Source of the DNA: Kribbella steppae
GTDB lineage: Bacteria > Actinomycetota > Actinomycetes > Propionibacteriales > Kribbellaceae
DNA length: 64,000 nucleotides
Assembly: GCF_004342025.1 (NCBI RefSeq)
Contig: NZ_SLWN01000012.1
Coordinates: 62,001-126,000, forward strand
Reading direction: 5' to 3'
Made by a program: the position numbers and the translations under genes. Under the pieces are notes generated by a model. It saw nothing but the letters and a program-made list of their open reading frames with translations, was not told the origin of the DNA and searched no databases. Positions 41,301-49,532 of the stretch are shown piece by piece. Numbering within the stretch: the stretch's first letter is position 1; the number at the start of each line of letters is the position of its first letter.

Positions 41301-42209
41301 GGCTCGAGGTGTTGCATGTGCCGGACTGTCCGAACCTGCCGCCACTGCTGGAACGCCTCGCGCAGGTGACGGACCTGCCGATGATGACACGGGTGATCGA
41401 GACCGACGCGGACGCTGCGGTTCGGGATGGCGGGTTCTCCGACGTTGTTGGTTGACGGGGTTGATCCGTTCGCTGCGGGGGAGTGTGCGTGCGGTGTGTC
41501 GTGTCGCCTGTATCGAGATGACGACGGCCGGATGGTGTCTGCGCCGTCAGTCGAGCAGTTGCGAGTCGCGATCGGCGGCGACGTGGCGCCGCCCACCGAG
41601 GTTCTGAGTGCCTGGCGCACGCGGGCCTTGCCGCTGGATGCGGTCGAGCGGGCACCGCATCAGGCGATTCTGTGTGCCTTCGCTGCTACCGGGCGCTCAC
41701 CCGCACTCCATGCCCTCGACCAGGTGGCGGCAGGTCGTGCGGCTGAGGTGCTGCAGGCTTTGCATGACGCGGATGCGATCCGGTTGACGTCGTACGGCGA
41801 CATCGCTGTCGCCTACCCATTTTCCGCGGTCCCGACGCGGCACCGGGTGAGGATCGGCGACCAGGTCGACGTGTACGCGATGTGCGCGGTTGATGCTCTC
41901 GGCATGGCGCCAATGCTCGGGCGGGACACGGTGATCGAGTCCGTCGACGTAACTACCGGCCGGCCGATCAGGGTAGTGATGGCGGATGGTCGCAGTATCT
42001 GGGAGCCAGTCGAGGTGGTGGTGTTCATCGGTGCTGACGCCGGTGGGGGACCGTCGGCGGACTGTTGCTGCGACTACCTCAACTTCTTCACCGACCGCTC
42101 GTCGGCTGAGACATGGGTCGCTGAACATACCGACGTACCGGGACAGATCATCAACCAGTCCGAGGCAGAGGCTCTGGCTACCCGCCTCTTCGGCCACCTG
42201 CTTGCCTGA
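41297..42209 (+). pseudogene. merB: Organomercurial lyase with N-terminal thioredoxin-like segment, frameshifted
   Basis: Two overlapping frames belong to one gene. Frame one (41297-41455, 52 codons) starts a thioredoxin-like fold (RLEVLHVPDCPNLPPLLERL) and ends out of frame. Frame two opens at ATG 41427 with the natural continuation MAGSPTLLVDGVDPFAAGE and encodes MerB up to 42209. The catalytic Cys-Asp pair (YAMCAVDALG, Cys153/Asp156 of frame two) and the second cysteine (ADCCCDYLNF) are intact. Two lost bases near 41423 restore one frame. Frame two alone could still make an active lyase from ATG 41427. A sequencing error or programmed frameshift is possible. Confidence 0.75.
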
Positions 42210-42238
42210 CGAGGTGGCCGGCTCCGCCGCCGCCGTGA

Positions 42239-43720
42239 TCATGAACCGAGGAGTCTCCGGGTGGCGGCTTCGGCGCAGACTCGGGCGCTGCCGAAGGTCT
42301 GGATCCAGCCGGCGAAGTCCGAGTAGTCCGTGCCCGGGACGCCCATGTCGACGACGATCATGTCCGGGTGCTGGCTCTGCAGCTGCCCGATGAGTTTCTC
42401 CTGCCAGTCGAAGCGGTGAGCTCCCCGAACCAGCAGGACGACCTGGCTGTCCGCGCCGTACTCCGACCGGAACTCACCGACGCCGGCCCGAGCCATCCCG
42501 GGCCCGTTGTAGGTCTGCCCCGACAACCCGATGCTCTCGACAACCTTCCCGGCATCGCGCAGCATCTTCTCCGCACCCCAGCCCGCCGAGCCCGCCGCGG
42601 GGGAGTGGGTCGGCTCCAGCCGGATGATCAGTACGGCGTCACTCCGCAGCACCGGGTCCCCGTGGGTGACCGCAACCTGTTCGGCAAGCCGCTCACCCAG
42701 TGAGTTGTCCCGCAGCGCGACGTCCGCCTTGGGCCGGGTCCCCAGCCGAGCCAGTCGCTCGTTGGCACTCCGCAGCCGCTCCAGTGGCAGCCGCCCGCTC
42801 TCGACCGCCTCGACCAGCGCAGCGGCGGCCACGTCCACGTCGTCGAGGAACGCCCACGACCCGAGGCAGAGCGCGTCGGCCCCGGCCTCGATCGCCCGTG
42901 CGGCGGCCTCCGGCAACGGCGCCACGTCGGCGATCCCGTACATCTCCAGCGCGTCGGTGATCACCACACCGTCGTACCCGAGCTCTCCGCGCAGGATGTC
43001 GGTGAGCAGCACCCTGCTGATCGTCGCCGGTACGTCGTCCAGCTGCGGCACCAGGTCGTGCGACACCATGATGCTGTCAACTCCGGCGTCGATCGCGGCA
43101 CGGAACGGATCGAGATAGCTGTCCAACAGCTCAGCCCGGGAGACGTCGACGAGTGGTGTTGCGAGGTGAGCATCCGTGCCGCTGAGACCGTGGCCCGGGT
43201 AGTGCTTGGCGCAGGCGCTGACCCCGGCCGCCTGCAGGCCTTCCACCCAGGCGGCGGTGTGCCGGCTGACCAGATCGCGGTCGGCGCCGAAGCAGCGGAT
43301 CCCGTTCGGGCTCATCGGGTTGACGGCCGTGTCGACCGCCGGGGCCAGGTCCCAGTCGACGCCGGCCTCGACCAGCGACAGGCCGATCTGGAAGGCGGCC
43401 TGCCGAGTCAGCTCGACGTCGTTCAGCTCGCCGAGCGCCCGGTTGCCGGGCATCGAGAAGCCGCCGAGGTTCTCCAGCCGGTTGACGTCGCCGCCCTCTT
43501 CGTCGATCGACAGCAGGACGTGGTCACGCAGACCGTGCAGTTCGGCGGCCAACCGCTGGAACTGGTCGCCGTCGACGATGTCCTTGCCGAAGATCACGAA
43601 GCCGCCGAGGCCGGCCTCGATCCGCGGTCCGACCCAGTTCGGAACCGTGGGCCGGCCGAGGGCGGGGAACAGCACACCGTGGGCGAGCCGGTTGAGCTCT
43701 GCGTCGTGCGAGGGGTTCAC
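42239..43720 (-). CDS. GH3-family beta-N-acetylhexosaminidase-like enzyme
   Basis: A 493-residue cytoplasmic GH3 protein. The barrel carries LLSIDEEGGDVNRL, the NagZ-type loop CAKHYPGHGLSGTDAH (about 168-183) with its catalytic His, and the nucleophile in VVITDALEMYGI (Asp about 251). A second alpha/beta domain follows (about 340-490). It probably releases GlcNAc from peptidoglycan fragments or chito-oligosaccharides; phosphorolysis is an alternative for this clade. GTG 43720 follows AGGAGGATG. It is downstream of an ABC exporter by 63 bp and may be cotranscribed. Confidence 0.9.
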   Translation of the reverse strand: MNPSHDAELNRLAHGVLFPALGRPTVPNWVGPRIEAGLGGFVIFGKDIVDGDQFQRLAAELHGLRDHVLLSIDEEGGDVNRLENLGGFSMPGNRALGELNDVELTRQAAFQIGLSLVEAGVDWDLAPAVDTAVNPMSPNGIRCFGADRDLVSRHTAAWVEGLQAAGVSACAKHYPGHGLSGTDAHLATPLVDVSRAELLDSYLDPFRAAIDAGVDSIMVSHDLVPQLDDVPATISRVLLTDILRGELGYDGVVITDALEMYGIADVAPLPEAAARAIEAGADALCLGSWAFLDDVDVAAAALVEAVESGRLPLERLRSANERLARLGTRPKADVALRDNSLGERLAEQVAVTHGDPVLRSDAVLIIRLEPTHSPAAGSAGWGAEKMLRDAGKVVESIGLSGQTYNGPGMARAGVGEFRSEYGADSQVVLLVRGAHRFDWQEKLIGQLQSQHPDMIVVDMGVPGTDYSDFAGWIQTFGSARVCAEAATRRLLGS

Positions 43721-43783
43721 AACATCCTCCTGAGGGGATTCAACCTTTGACGGCGCCTCTGGTCATCCCGCCGACCAGCAGGT

Positions 43784-44617
43784 TCAGCTGCCGGGGCTGT
43801 TGTACTGCCGGATCATCCGGTTGAAGAAGGTGAGACCGATGGTGAAGACGACCAGTCCGCCGCACGGTGAGATGTACGCCAGCCAGGCAGGGATGGGCAA
43901 CTGGTCGGTGCGTCCGAGGAGCACGGTGGCCGGCAGGTAGGCGATGAACGCCATCGGGAAGATGAAGGTGAGGGAGAGGAATCCCCAGCGGCTGAACATG
44001 GTCAGCGGATAGCTGCTGAACCGCGTGATGGTGTCGTCGGCGAGGATCCGGAGCGACGTGGTGGACGTCATCCGGAAGGACAGCCCGGCCAGGAAGGTTT
44101 GCAGACCGGCTTCGACCAGTCCGCCGCCGATCAACGCGGCGATCAGGAAGGCCACTTTTCCGGGTGTCCAGGACACCGAGGACTGCGGTGCGAAGAGTGC
44201 CAGCGATCCGAACCCGAGAAGCGTGTCGCCGAGGGCCATGATGGGTGCATAGCGGGTCACGACCTGCAGATAGATTCCGGCCGGGCGCAGCAGATACCGG
44301 TCGACATCGCCCTGCTGGATCGCCTGGTCGATCGAGAACAGCGCGCCGAACGGCACCACGTAGAACGCATGTGCGGCCAGCCGCATGGCGAACAGCAACG
44401 CGATGTCGTTCAACCGCCAGCCGTGGATGACGTTGAACTTCGACAGCAGCACCCCGATGAACAACAGCTGCGTACCCTGTAGCGCCACGCCCCCGACGAT
44501 TGTCGACAGGAAGCTGACGCGATACGTCATCGCCGCACGCCAGCCGGCTCGCAGCAGGATCCGGCTCGCGCGCAGATCCTCCCGGACGGCGGACCATGAC
44601 CGGACCATCTCAGCCAC
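43784..44617 (-). CDS. ABC-2 type exporter permease (DUF990-like), second subunit
   Basis: A 277-residue membrane protein with six predicted helices. It begins ILLRAGWRAAMTYRVSFLS and has the family segment IQQGDVDRYLLRPAGIYLQV (about 95-114). It pairs with the preceding 271-residue permease, as usual for DUF990 exporters. Its start overlaps the other permease by eight bases. The substrate is unknown; the linked GH3 enzyme hints at envelope or glycan traffic. Confidence 0.85.
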   Translation of the reverse strand: MAEMVRSWSAVREDLRASRILLRAGWRAAMTYRVSFLSTIVGGVALQGTQLLFIGVLLSKFNVIHGWRLNDIALLFAMRLAAHAFYVVPFGALFSIDQAIQQGDVDRYLLRPAGIYLQVVTRYAPIMALGDTLLGFGSLALFAPQSSVSWTPGKVAFLIAALIGGGLVEAGLQTFLAGLSFRMTSTTSLRILADDTITRFSSYPLTMFSRWGFLSLTFIFPMAFIAYLPATVLLGRTDQLPIPAWLAYISPCGGLVVFTIGLTFFNRMIRQYNSPGS

Positions 44618-45425
44618 CGAGCACCACCACCTTGTGGACCGCTCGACGCCAGACCAGCTGCAAGAGCAGGAAGAGCACCAGCACCCAGCCGAGCTGAACC
44701 GCCAGTGTGCCGAGCAGTTCGGCCCCGTGCCTGGTCCCGAACCAGATGGACAGCGGCGCGTAGATCTGCGCCTGGAACGGAAGCCAGCTGATGATCGGTT
44801 GCAGCCATCCCGGCATGAACCACAGAGGAATCAGGGCGCCGGACAGGAACGCCGACCCGAACCTGTACAGGATCAGGACGCCGCCGATCTCAAGGGTCCA
44901 GAAGGCAGTCATGGACACCAGCAGATTGATGGTCATGATGTTCGCGATGCCGAGCACCATCGACACGACCCAGGCCAGCAGGTCGAGCAGGGAGTGCGGC
45001 GCCTTGACTCCTCCGAGCGCGAGGCCGGTGATCAGACCCGCGGCCCCGATGGGAAGCCTGCCGACCATCGTGCCGCCGGCTTGGGCCAGGTTCTGGCTGA
45101 TCAGCGATCGTGGCCGCATCATGTCCACGCCGATCTGGCCGCGCATGACTCGCTGTGGGAGTGACGAGAACTGCCAGGGCATGACGACGGACTGAATACA
45201 TGCGGCCAGTACGGCGTACGCCACCGCGGTGGAGCTCCCGATCCCGGCCACCTCGTCATGACCGGCGTACAGAACGCGCCAGACGACCACGGTCAGGGTG
45301 GCCTGGATGACCAGCCCGACGACGCCGAACAGGAGGTCCGCGCGGTAGGCGAGGACCGACCGGTACCCGGCCCGGTAGAGGCCGCGCAGCCCGGTCAGGC
45401 GCGTGTTCAGGGTATCGACGTACAT
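44610..45425 (-). CDS. ABC-2 type exporter permease (DUF990-like), first subunit
   Basis: A 271-residue six-helix permease: YRAGYRSVLAYRADLLFG at the N-terminus and the coupling segment VMRGQIGVDMMRPRSLISQ (about 92-110) matching its partner. ATG 45425 overlaps the ATPase stop (TGATG), so synthesis is coupled. The two permeases and one ATPase form a full exporter. Confidence 0.85.
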   Translation of the reverse strand: MYVDTLNTRLTGLRGLYRAGYRSVLAYRADLLFGVVGLVIQATLTVVVWRVLYAGHDEVAGIGSSTAVAYAVLAACIQSVVMPWQFSSLPQRVMRGQIGVDMMRPRSLISQNLAQAGGTMVGRLPIGAAGLITGLALGGVKAPHSLLDLLAWVVSMVLGIANIMTINLLVSMTAFWTLEIGGVLILYRFGSAFLSGALIPLWFMPGWLQPIISWLPFQAQIYAPLSIWFGTRHGAELLGTLAVQLGWVLVLFLLLQLVWRRAVHKVVVLGG

Positions 45426-46486
45426 CAGCTGCCCGTACTGCGTGCCGCCGCCGGTGTCCGTTCCGTGTACAGCTGCCGGATCACGTCCTCGAGGTCGGGC
45501 TCGAGGACGGACAGGTCGGTGATCGGGTAGCGCGAGGTGAGGTCGTGCACGACCTTCGGTGCGGCCGTCGTCTCCGGGGAGAACCGCAGCGTCGCCTTGA
45601 ACGGGTCGGCCGAGACCACCTGCGCGAACGGGGACGAGATGGTGGTGGCGTCGAAGTCGGTGCAGTGGACCACGATGTCGCGGCTGGTGACGTACTGCGC
45701 CTTGAGCATCTCGACATCGCCCTCGTACAGGATCTTGCCGTGATCGATGATCACCACGCGCCGGCAGAGTCGCTCGACGTCGTCCATGTCGTGGGTGGTC
45801 AGGATGACCGTCGTACCGCGGCCGGCGTTGACCTCCGCGACGAACTCCCGGATCTTGCCCTTGGCAACGACATCGAGTCCGACCGTCGGTTCGTCGAGAT
45901 ACAGGATCGGCGGGGCGTACAGCATGGCGGCGACCAGGTCGCCGCGCATCCGCTGGCCGAGCGACAGCGATCGCACCGGGGTGTCGATGAACTCGTCCAG
46001 ATCGAGCAACTCGGTGAATTCCCCGAGCCGCGTCCGGTAGGTCGCCGGATCCATGGTGTAGAGATCCCTGATGATCTCGAACGAGTCGCGTAACGGGAGG
46101 TCGTACCAGAGTTGGGTTCGCTGCCCGAAGACGGCGCCGATGGTGCGAGCGTTACGGCGCCGATCACGCCAGGGGACCTGACCGGCGACCGTGACGGTGC
46201 CCGAGGTGGGGACCAGGATGCCGGTGAGCATCTTGATCGTCGTGGATTTCCCGGCGCCGTTCGGGCCGAGGAAGCCGACCAACTCACCGGGATCGATGTG
46301 GAAACTGATGCCGTCGACAGCCTTGGTGATCTTGCGCGCCCGGGTGAACAGCGACCTGGTGCCGGCAAAGCGCCCGGGCCGCACATCGGGCCGCCAGAAT
46401 TCCTTCGTGAGATCGGCGACCTCGATGATTGGAGTCGCCAACGACCCTTCATGGCCGGAGCGCGCGTCCGATGGCGTGTGCTGCAT
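45425..46486 (-). CDS. ABC exporter ATP-binding protein
   Basis: A 353-residue ATPase. The Walker A motif is GPNGAGKST (about 76-84), the signature LSLGQRMRGDL, and Walker B ILYLDEPTVGLD, followed by the switch His in LTTHDMDD. Between strands lies VFGQRTQLWYDLP, typical for ATPases that serve DUF990 permeases. The C-terminal 80 residues form an extra regulatory domain. ATG 46486 is preferred over an upstream in-frame start at 46540. It energises the two following permeases. Confidence 0.92.
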   Translation of the reverse strand: MQHTPSDARSGHEGSLATPIIEVADLTKEFWRPDVRPGRFAGTRSLFTRARKITKAVDGISFHIDPGELVGFLGPNGAGKSTTIKMLTGILVPTSGTVTVAGQVPWRDRRRNARTIGAVFGQRTQLWYDLPLRDSFEIIRDLYTMDPATYRTRLGEFTELLDLDEFIDTPVRSLSLGQRMRGDLVAAMLYAPPILYLDEPTVGLDVVAKGKIREFVAEVNAGRGTTVILTTHDMDDVERLCRRVVIIDHGKILYEGDVEMLKAQYVTSRDIVVHCTDFDATTISSPFAQVVSADPFKATLRFSPETTAAPKVVHDLTSRYPITDLSVLEPDLEDVIRQLYTERTPAAARSTGS

Positions 46487-46605
46487 CAGCGATCCCAGCT
46501 CCCCACGGCCACCCGGCGACGATAGCAGCAGCCTCCTCACTTCGACGATGGAATATCACGCGGTGGTCTTGCCCCGCCGGGCCGGTTCGGTCAGCTGATC
46601 GGCGG

Positions 46606-47341
46606 TCAGGACAGGGTGATCAGGCGGGAGCCGTGGGCGGGAACGCCCTTGGCGGTCCAGGACTTGTTGAAGCTGCCGAGGTCGTGGCGGTTCGCCAGGT
46701 CGCGGACCTTCCGATTCCCCTTCACACCAAGCTGGTCCCACGGCACCGTGATGTCGGTGGTCTGGTCGCCGAGGTTGTAGACCGCGACTGCGAGGCGGCC
46801 GTCGGGCAGTCGCTTCTTCCATACCTGCAGGGTTCCGCTGGTGACCTGGGCAGGGATCACGCCGGCCTGATCGACCGCGATCACTTCGCGGTTGGTGAGG
46901 ATCGACACGGCCTTGTCGTCCAGGTTGGCGATGTCTCCGCCGACGTACAGCGGTGACGAGGCCATCGACCAGAATGTCATCACGCTCTGCCGTTCGATGT
47001 CGTTGATGCCGTCCTGGATGCCGGCGCCGGTGTTGTTGGAGATCGGCATCGAGTCGAGGTCCGGCCAGTAGTTCGGCGCGACCACGTCGAGCCATTTCGG
47101 CAGGTCCTCCCACCGGTTGTCGACCGACGACGTCCAGGTCGACACGGTGTTGCAGTAGCACTCGATGTCGGTGTCGACGCGGACGCTGTTGGCCCAGGGC
47201 TTCAGGCCCTCGCCCGCCTCGCGTGGCACCGGCCAGGCGCTCGCAGTGAGCCACATCTTCCGGCCGCTCTGGTCGATCGCCTTCGACCAGGCCTCGATGT
47301 CCGGGATGTTGTCAGTGGTGACTCCGTCGCCTCTGACGGGT
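46606..47341 (-). pseudogene. GH27-type alpha-galactosidase, 5'-truncated
   Basis: About 245 codons match the C-terminal half of a GH27 enzyme. They include IEAWSKAIDQSGRKMWLTAS, the acid/base region VVAPNYWPDLDSMPIS, MTFWSMASSPLYVGGDIA and the C-terminal beta domain (LAVAVYNLGDQTTDITVPWD). Homology begins at GDGVTTDNIPD, next to the strand that carries the nucleophile. The N-terminal part of the barrel is missing. A 100-bp inverted-repeat element begins eight bases beyond the break. No start codon in the remaining frame would give a folded barrel, so the gene is dead. Confidence 0.8.
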
Positions 47342-47348
47342 CCGCCTC

Positions 47349-47448
47349 GTGCAGTTCGACAGGACGTATGCGCCTGCTGCCAGCCATTCCCCGCCTTACC
47401 CCACCCGGTATGCGGCTCGATCGCCCGACACCTCCTGTCGAACTGCAC
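47349..47448. mobile_element. 100-bp miniature element with 16-bp terminal inverted repeats
   Basis: GTGCAGTTCGACAGGA (47349-47364) and its exact complement TCCTGTCGAACTGCAC (47433-47448) bound a 100-bp segment. The symmetry stops exactly at both outer ends, as for transposon termini. It encodes nothing and is too small for a transposase, so it resembles a MITE or IS remnant. No flanking target duplication is obvious. It lies at the broken 5' end of a GH27 gene and 30 bp from the stop of a SnoaL-like gene. Confidence 0.55.
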
Positions 47449-47478
47449 CAATCTGACGTTTCTGGATGCGGCAGCGGG

Positions 47479-47874
47479 TCAGGGGCGGCGGAGGTAGTAC
47501 TCGGTGAACTCGCGGCAGCGTCCTGCGTCGTCGAAGCGCATGACGAAGCAGTTCTCGTAGGTGCGGACGACCGGCCCGTCGCGCGTTTCGCGGTACTGCG
47601 ATGTGCCGGTGGCCACCACGGTGTCACCGTCGACCGCGACCGGGGAGTATTCGGCGTCGTAGGTGCCGGGTGCGTCGCGGGTGGAGGCACTGGCCGAGGC
47701 GCTCTCTCCTAGCCAGGATGCGACGACGGCGTCCCGGCCGGCGATCGGCTCGTCGTACGGGTGGTAGCGGTACGCGACGTTCTCGCTGAACAGCCGTGAG
47801 ATGTCGTCCGGATCGTAGGACCTCCACGCCTCGACGTACCGGTCGAGCCAGTCCTGAGCGGTCTCGTGGTCCAT
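47479..47874 (-). CDS. SnoaL/NTF2-like protein
   Basis: A 131-residue NTF2-fold protein. It shows LDRYVEAWRSYDPDDISRLFSENV, the HPYDEPIAGRDAVVASWLG segment, and the paired strands VVATGTSQYRE and TYENCFVMRFDDAGRC. Small enzymes and binding proteins of many kinds share this cone fold, so function cannot be given. It starts at ATG 47874 and ends beside the 100-bp inverted-repeat element. Confidence 0.85.
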   Translation of the reverse strand: MDHETAQDWLDRYVEAWRSYDPDDISRLFSENVAYRYHPYDEPIAGRDAVVASWLGESASASASTRDAPGTYDAEYSPVAVDGDTVVATGTSQYRETRDGPVVRTYENCFVMRFDDAGRCREFTEYYLRRP

Positions 47875-48293
47875 TGGCCCACCTTAATCCGCTCATCACT
47901 GTCTGGATAACGCACCACCTCGTCGACTCTGGTAGTTGACGGCGGCAACTGGTTTTGGATAGTTGACTACGGCACCCATCCGGCCATTGACATAACGTGA
48001 CAGTTAACCTAGCGTCAGGATCAGTTACGAAACGTGATCGGCGGGGGCATGCAATCGCCGGTCGAACGGGGTGCGAACACGTTGTCTGCCGGCGGTAGGC
48101 CCGGACCTGTCCTGCTGCCGATGATGATCTGCTGACGTCGATTCTTGCCGTGCTCTTGTCGAGTACCGGCTGACGGGTCCGTCGAGCGTGTGACCGCGGA
48201 GCCTCCTTTGGCGAAAGCGCTGTGAAACGGGCGCAACCAGTCGTGGTGATCTGTGGGTCAGGCGGCTTGATCGAAGGATGAGATGAGTCAGTC
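47875..48293 (+). promoter_or_regulatory. 419-bp intergenic region: promoter and long leader before ice-binding gene
   Basis: TTGACA (47987-47992), 17 bp and TAGCGT (48010-48015) make a near-consensus promoter. It would give a 5' leader of about 270 nt before ATG 48294. TTGAC recurs upstream (47936-47940 and 47963-47967, within TAGTTGAC), which may mark regulator sites. The leader is GC-rich with several possible stems, but I recognise no known riboswitch. No gene is seen in it. Confidence 0.5.
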
Positions 48294-49532
48294 ATGAAGC
48301 CGTCCAGGTCTTTACCGGTAGGTCCTCGAATACGCCTCAGCGTGCTGGCGGTGACGGCAGCGTTCGCCGTCTCCGCGGCCGGTCTGCTGGGAACCGACGG
48401 CAGCGCCTCGGCGGCGGCCGTGCCGGTGCCCCTGGGGACCGCCGAGAGCTTCGTGGTCCTCGCTGGTGCGGGAATCACGAACACCGGACCCACCGTGTTG
48501 ACCGGGGACATCGGCAGTTTTCCGAATCCGGCGATCAGCGGCACCGGGACGATGACGATCACCGGAACGAACCACGCCGGCGACAGCGTGACCCAGGGGG
48601 CGAAGGACGATCTGGTCACGGCCTACAACGTCGCGGCGGGAGAGTCGCCGCCAACGCCGATCACGGACGACCTGGGCGGGAAGACGCTGAAACAAGGGGT
48701 CTACAACTCGGCCTCCTCGATGGGGTTGACCGGAGCCCTGACCCTCGACGCCGAGGGCGACGCGGGGGCGGTCTTCGTGTTCCAGGTGGGATCCGCGCTC
48801 ACCACGGCGACCAGCAGCAGCGTGGTACTGACCAACGGCGCCCAGTCCTGCAACGTGTTCTGGCAGGTGGGCAGTTCGGCGACGCTCGGGACCGAGACCC
48901 GGTTCCGCGGGACCATCCTGGCGTTGACGTCCATCACCATGGACACCGGCGCCAGGGCCGTCGGCCGGATGCTGGCCCGCAACGGGTCCGTGACGCTCGA
49001 TACCAACACCATCACCAAACCACGCTGCACGCCGACGACACCGCCGACGACACCGCCGACGACACCGCCGACCACGCCGCCGACGACACCGCCGACCACG
49101 CCGCCGACGACACCGCCGACCACGCCGCCGACCACGCCGCCGACGACACCGCCGACGACACCGCCGACGACACCGCCGACCACGCCGCCGACGACACCGC
49201 CGACGACACCGCCGACCACGCCGCCGACCACGCCGCCGACCACGCCGCCGACCACGCCGCCGACGACACCGCCGACCACGCCGCCGACCACGCCGCCGAC
49301 GACACCGCCGACGACACCGCCGACGACACCGCCGACGACACCGCCGACCACGCCGCCGACGACACCGCCGACCACACCGCCGACCACACCGCCGACCACA
49401 CCTCTACCTCCGCAGGTCACCGAGATCCCCGAAGGTTCCGTGGGTACCGGGGACGCATCGGGTGAGTCGATGTGCCTGATCGAGGCTCCGACCGTCTCGT
49501 GGTTCGGTTGGATAGCAGCCGGCACCCCATGA
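48294..49532 (+). CDS. Secreted ice-binding-fold (DUF3494) protein with PTTP repeat stalk
   Basis: A 412-residue exported protein. A signal peptide (residues 1-41, ending GSASAAA) is followed by a DUF3494 beta-helix (about 45-242: ESFVVLAGAGITNTGPTVLTG, then GAVFVFQVGSALTTATSS and FRGTILALTSITMDTGA). Then come 31 Pro/Thr repeats (about 247-370) and a tail with QVTEIPEGSVGTGDASGE. DUF3494 domains bind ice or serve as adhesins. The repeat forms an extended stalk. The last codon overlaps the sortase ATG, so the tail is a likely sorting signal, though it has no LPxTG or hydrophobic anchor. Confidence 0.88.
   Translation: MKPSRSLPVGPRIRLSVLAVTAAFAVSAAGLLGTDGSASAAAVPVPLGTAESFVVLAGAGITNTGPTVLTGDIGSFPNPAISGTGTMTITGTNHAGDSVTQGAKDDLVTAYNVAAGESPPTPITDDLGGKTLKQGVYNSASSMGLTGALTLDAEGDAGAVFVFQVGSALTTATSSSVVLTNGAQSCNVFWQVGSSATLGTETRFRGTILALTSITMDTGARAVGRMLARNGSVTLDTNTITKPRCTPTTPPTTPPTTPPTTPPTTPPTTPPTTPPTTPPTTPPTTPPTTPPTTPPTTPPTTPPTTPPTTPPTTPPTTPPTTPPTTPPTTPPTTPPTTPPTTPPTTPPTTPPTTPPTTPPTTPPTTPPTTPLPPQVTEIPEGSVGTGDASGESMCLIEAPTVSWFGWIAAGTP
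49032..49403 (+). repeat. 31 tandem copies of a 12-bp unit (Pro-Thr-Thr-Pro)
   Basis: The unit alternates between CCGACGACACCG and CCGACCACGCCG, with CCGACCACACCG in the last copies. All variants are synonymous for PTTP. Thirty-one units of exactly 12 bp run without interruption. Copy number probably varies by slipped-strand events and sets stalk length. It is not a CRISPR array, as there are no spacers. Confidence 0.95.

Noticed and set aside
47349..47448. The 16-bp inverted repeats as a simple terminator
   Set aside because: The arms are separated by 68 bp, far more than a terminator loop, and the symmetry ends sharply at both outer borders.
48016..48293. Known riboswitch (c-di-AMP, c-di-GMP, cobalamin) in the leader of the ice-binding gene
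   Set aside because: The conserved sequence blocks of these classes could not be found by eye; a covariance search would be needed.
49032..49403. Regular short repeats that could be read as a CRISPR array
   Set aside because: Units are contiguous, 12 bp long, without spacers and in frame with a secreted protein; they encode a Pro-Thr stalk.
48701..49525. Long minus-strand frame rich in Gly-Val-Val-Gly opposite the repeat region
   Set aside because: It is the antisense image of the PTTP repeats and has no ribosome site; the plus-strand protein has a signal peptide and a recognised domain.
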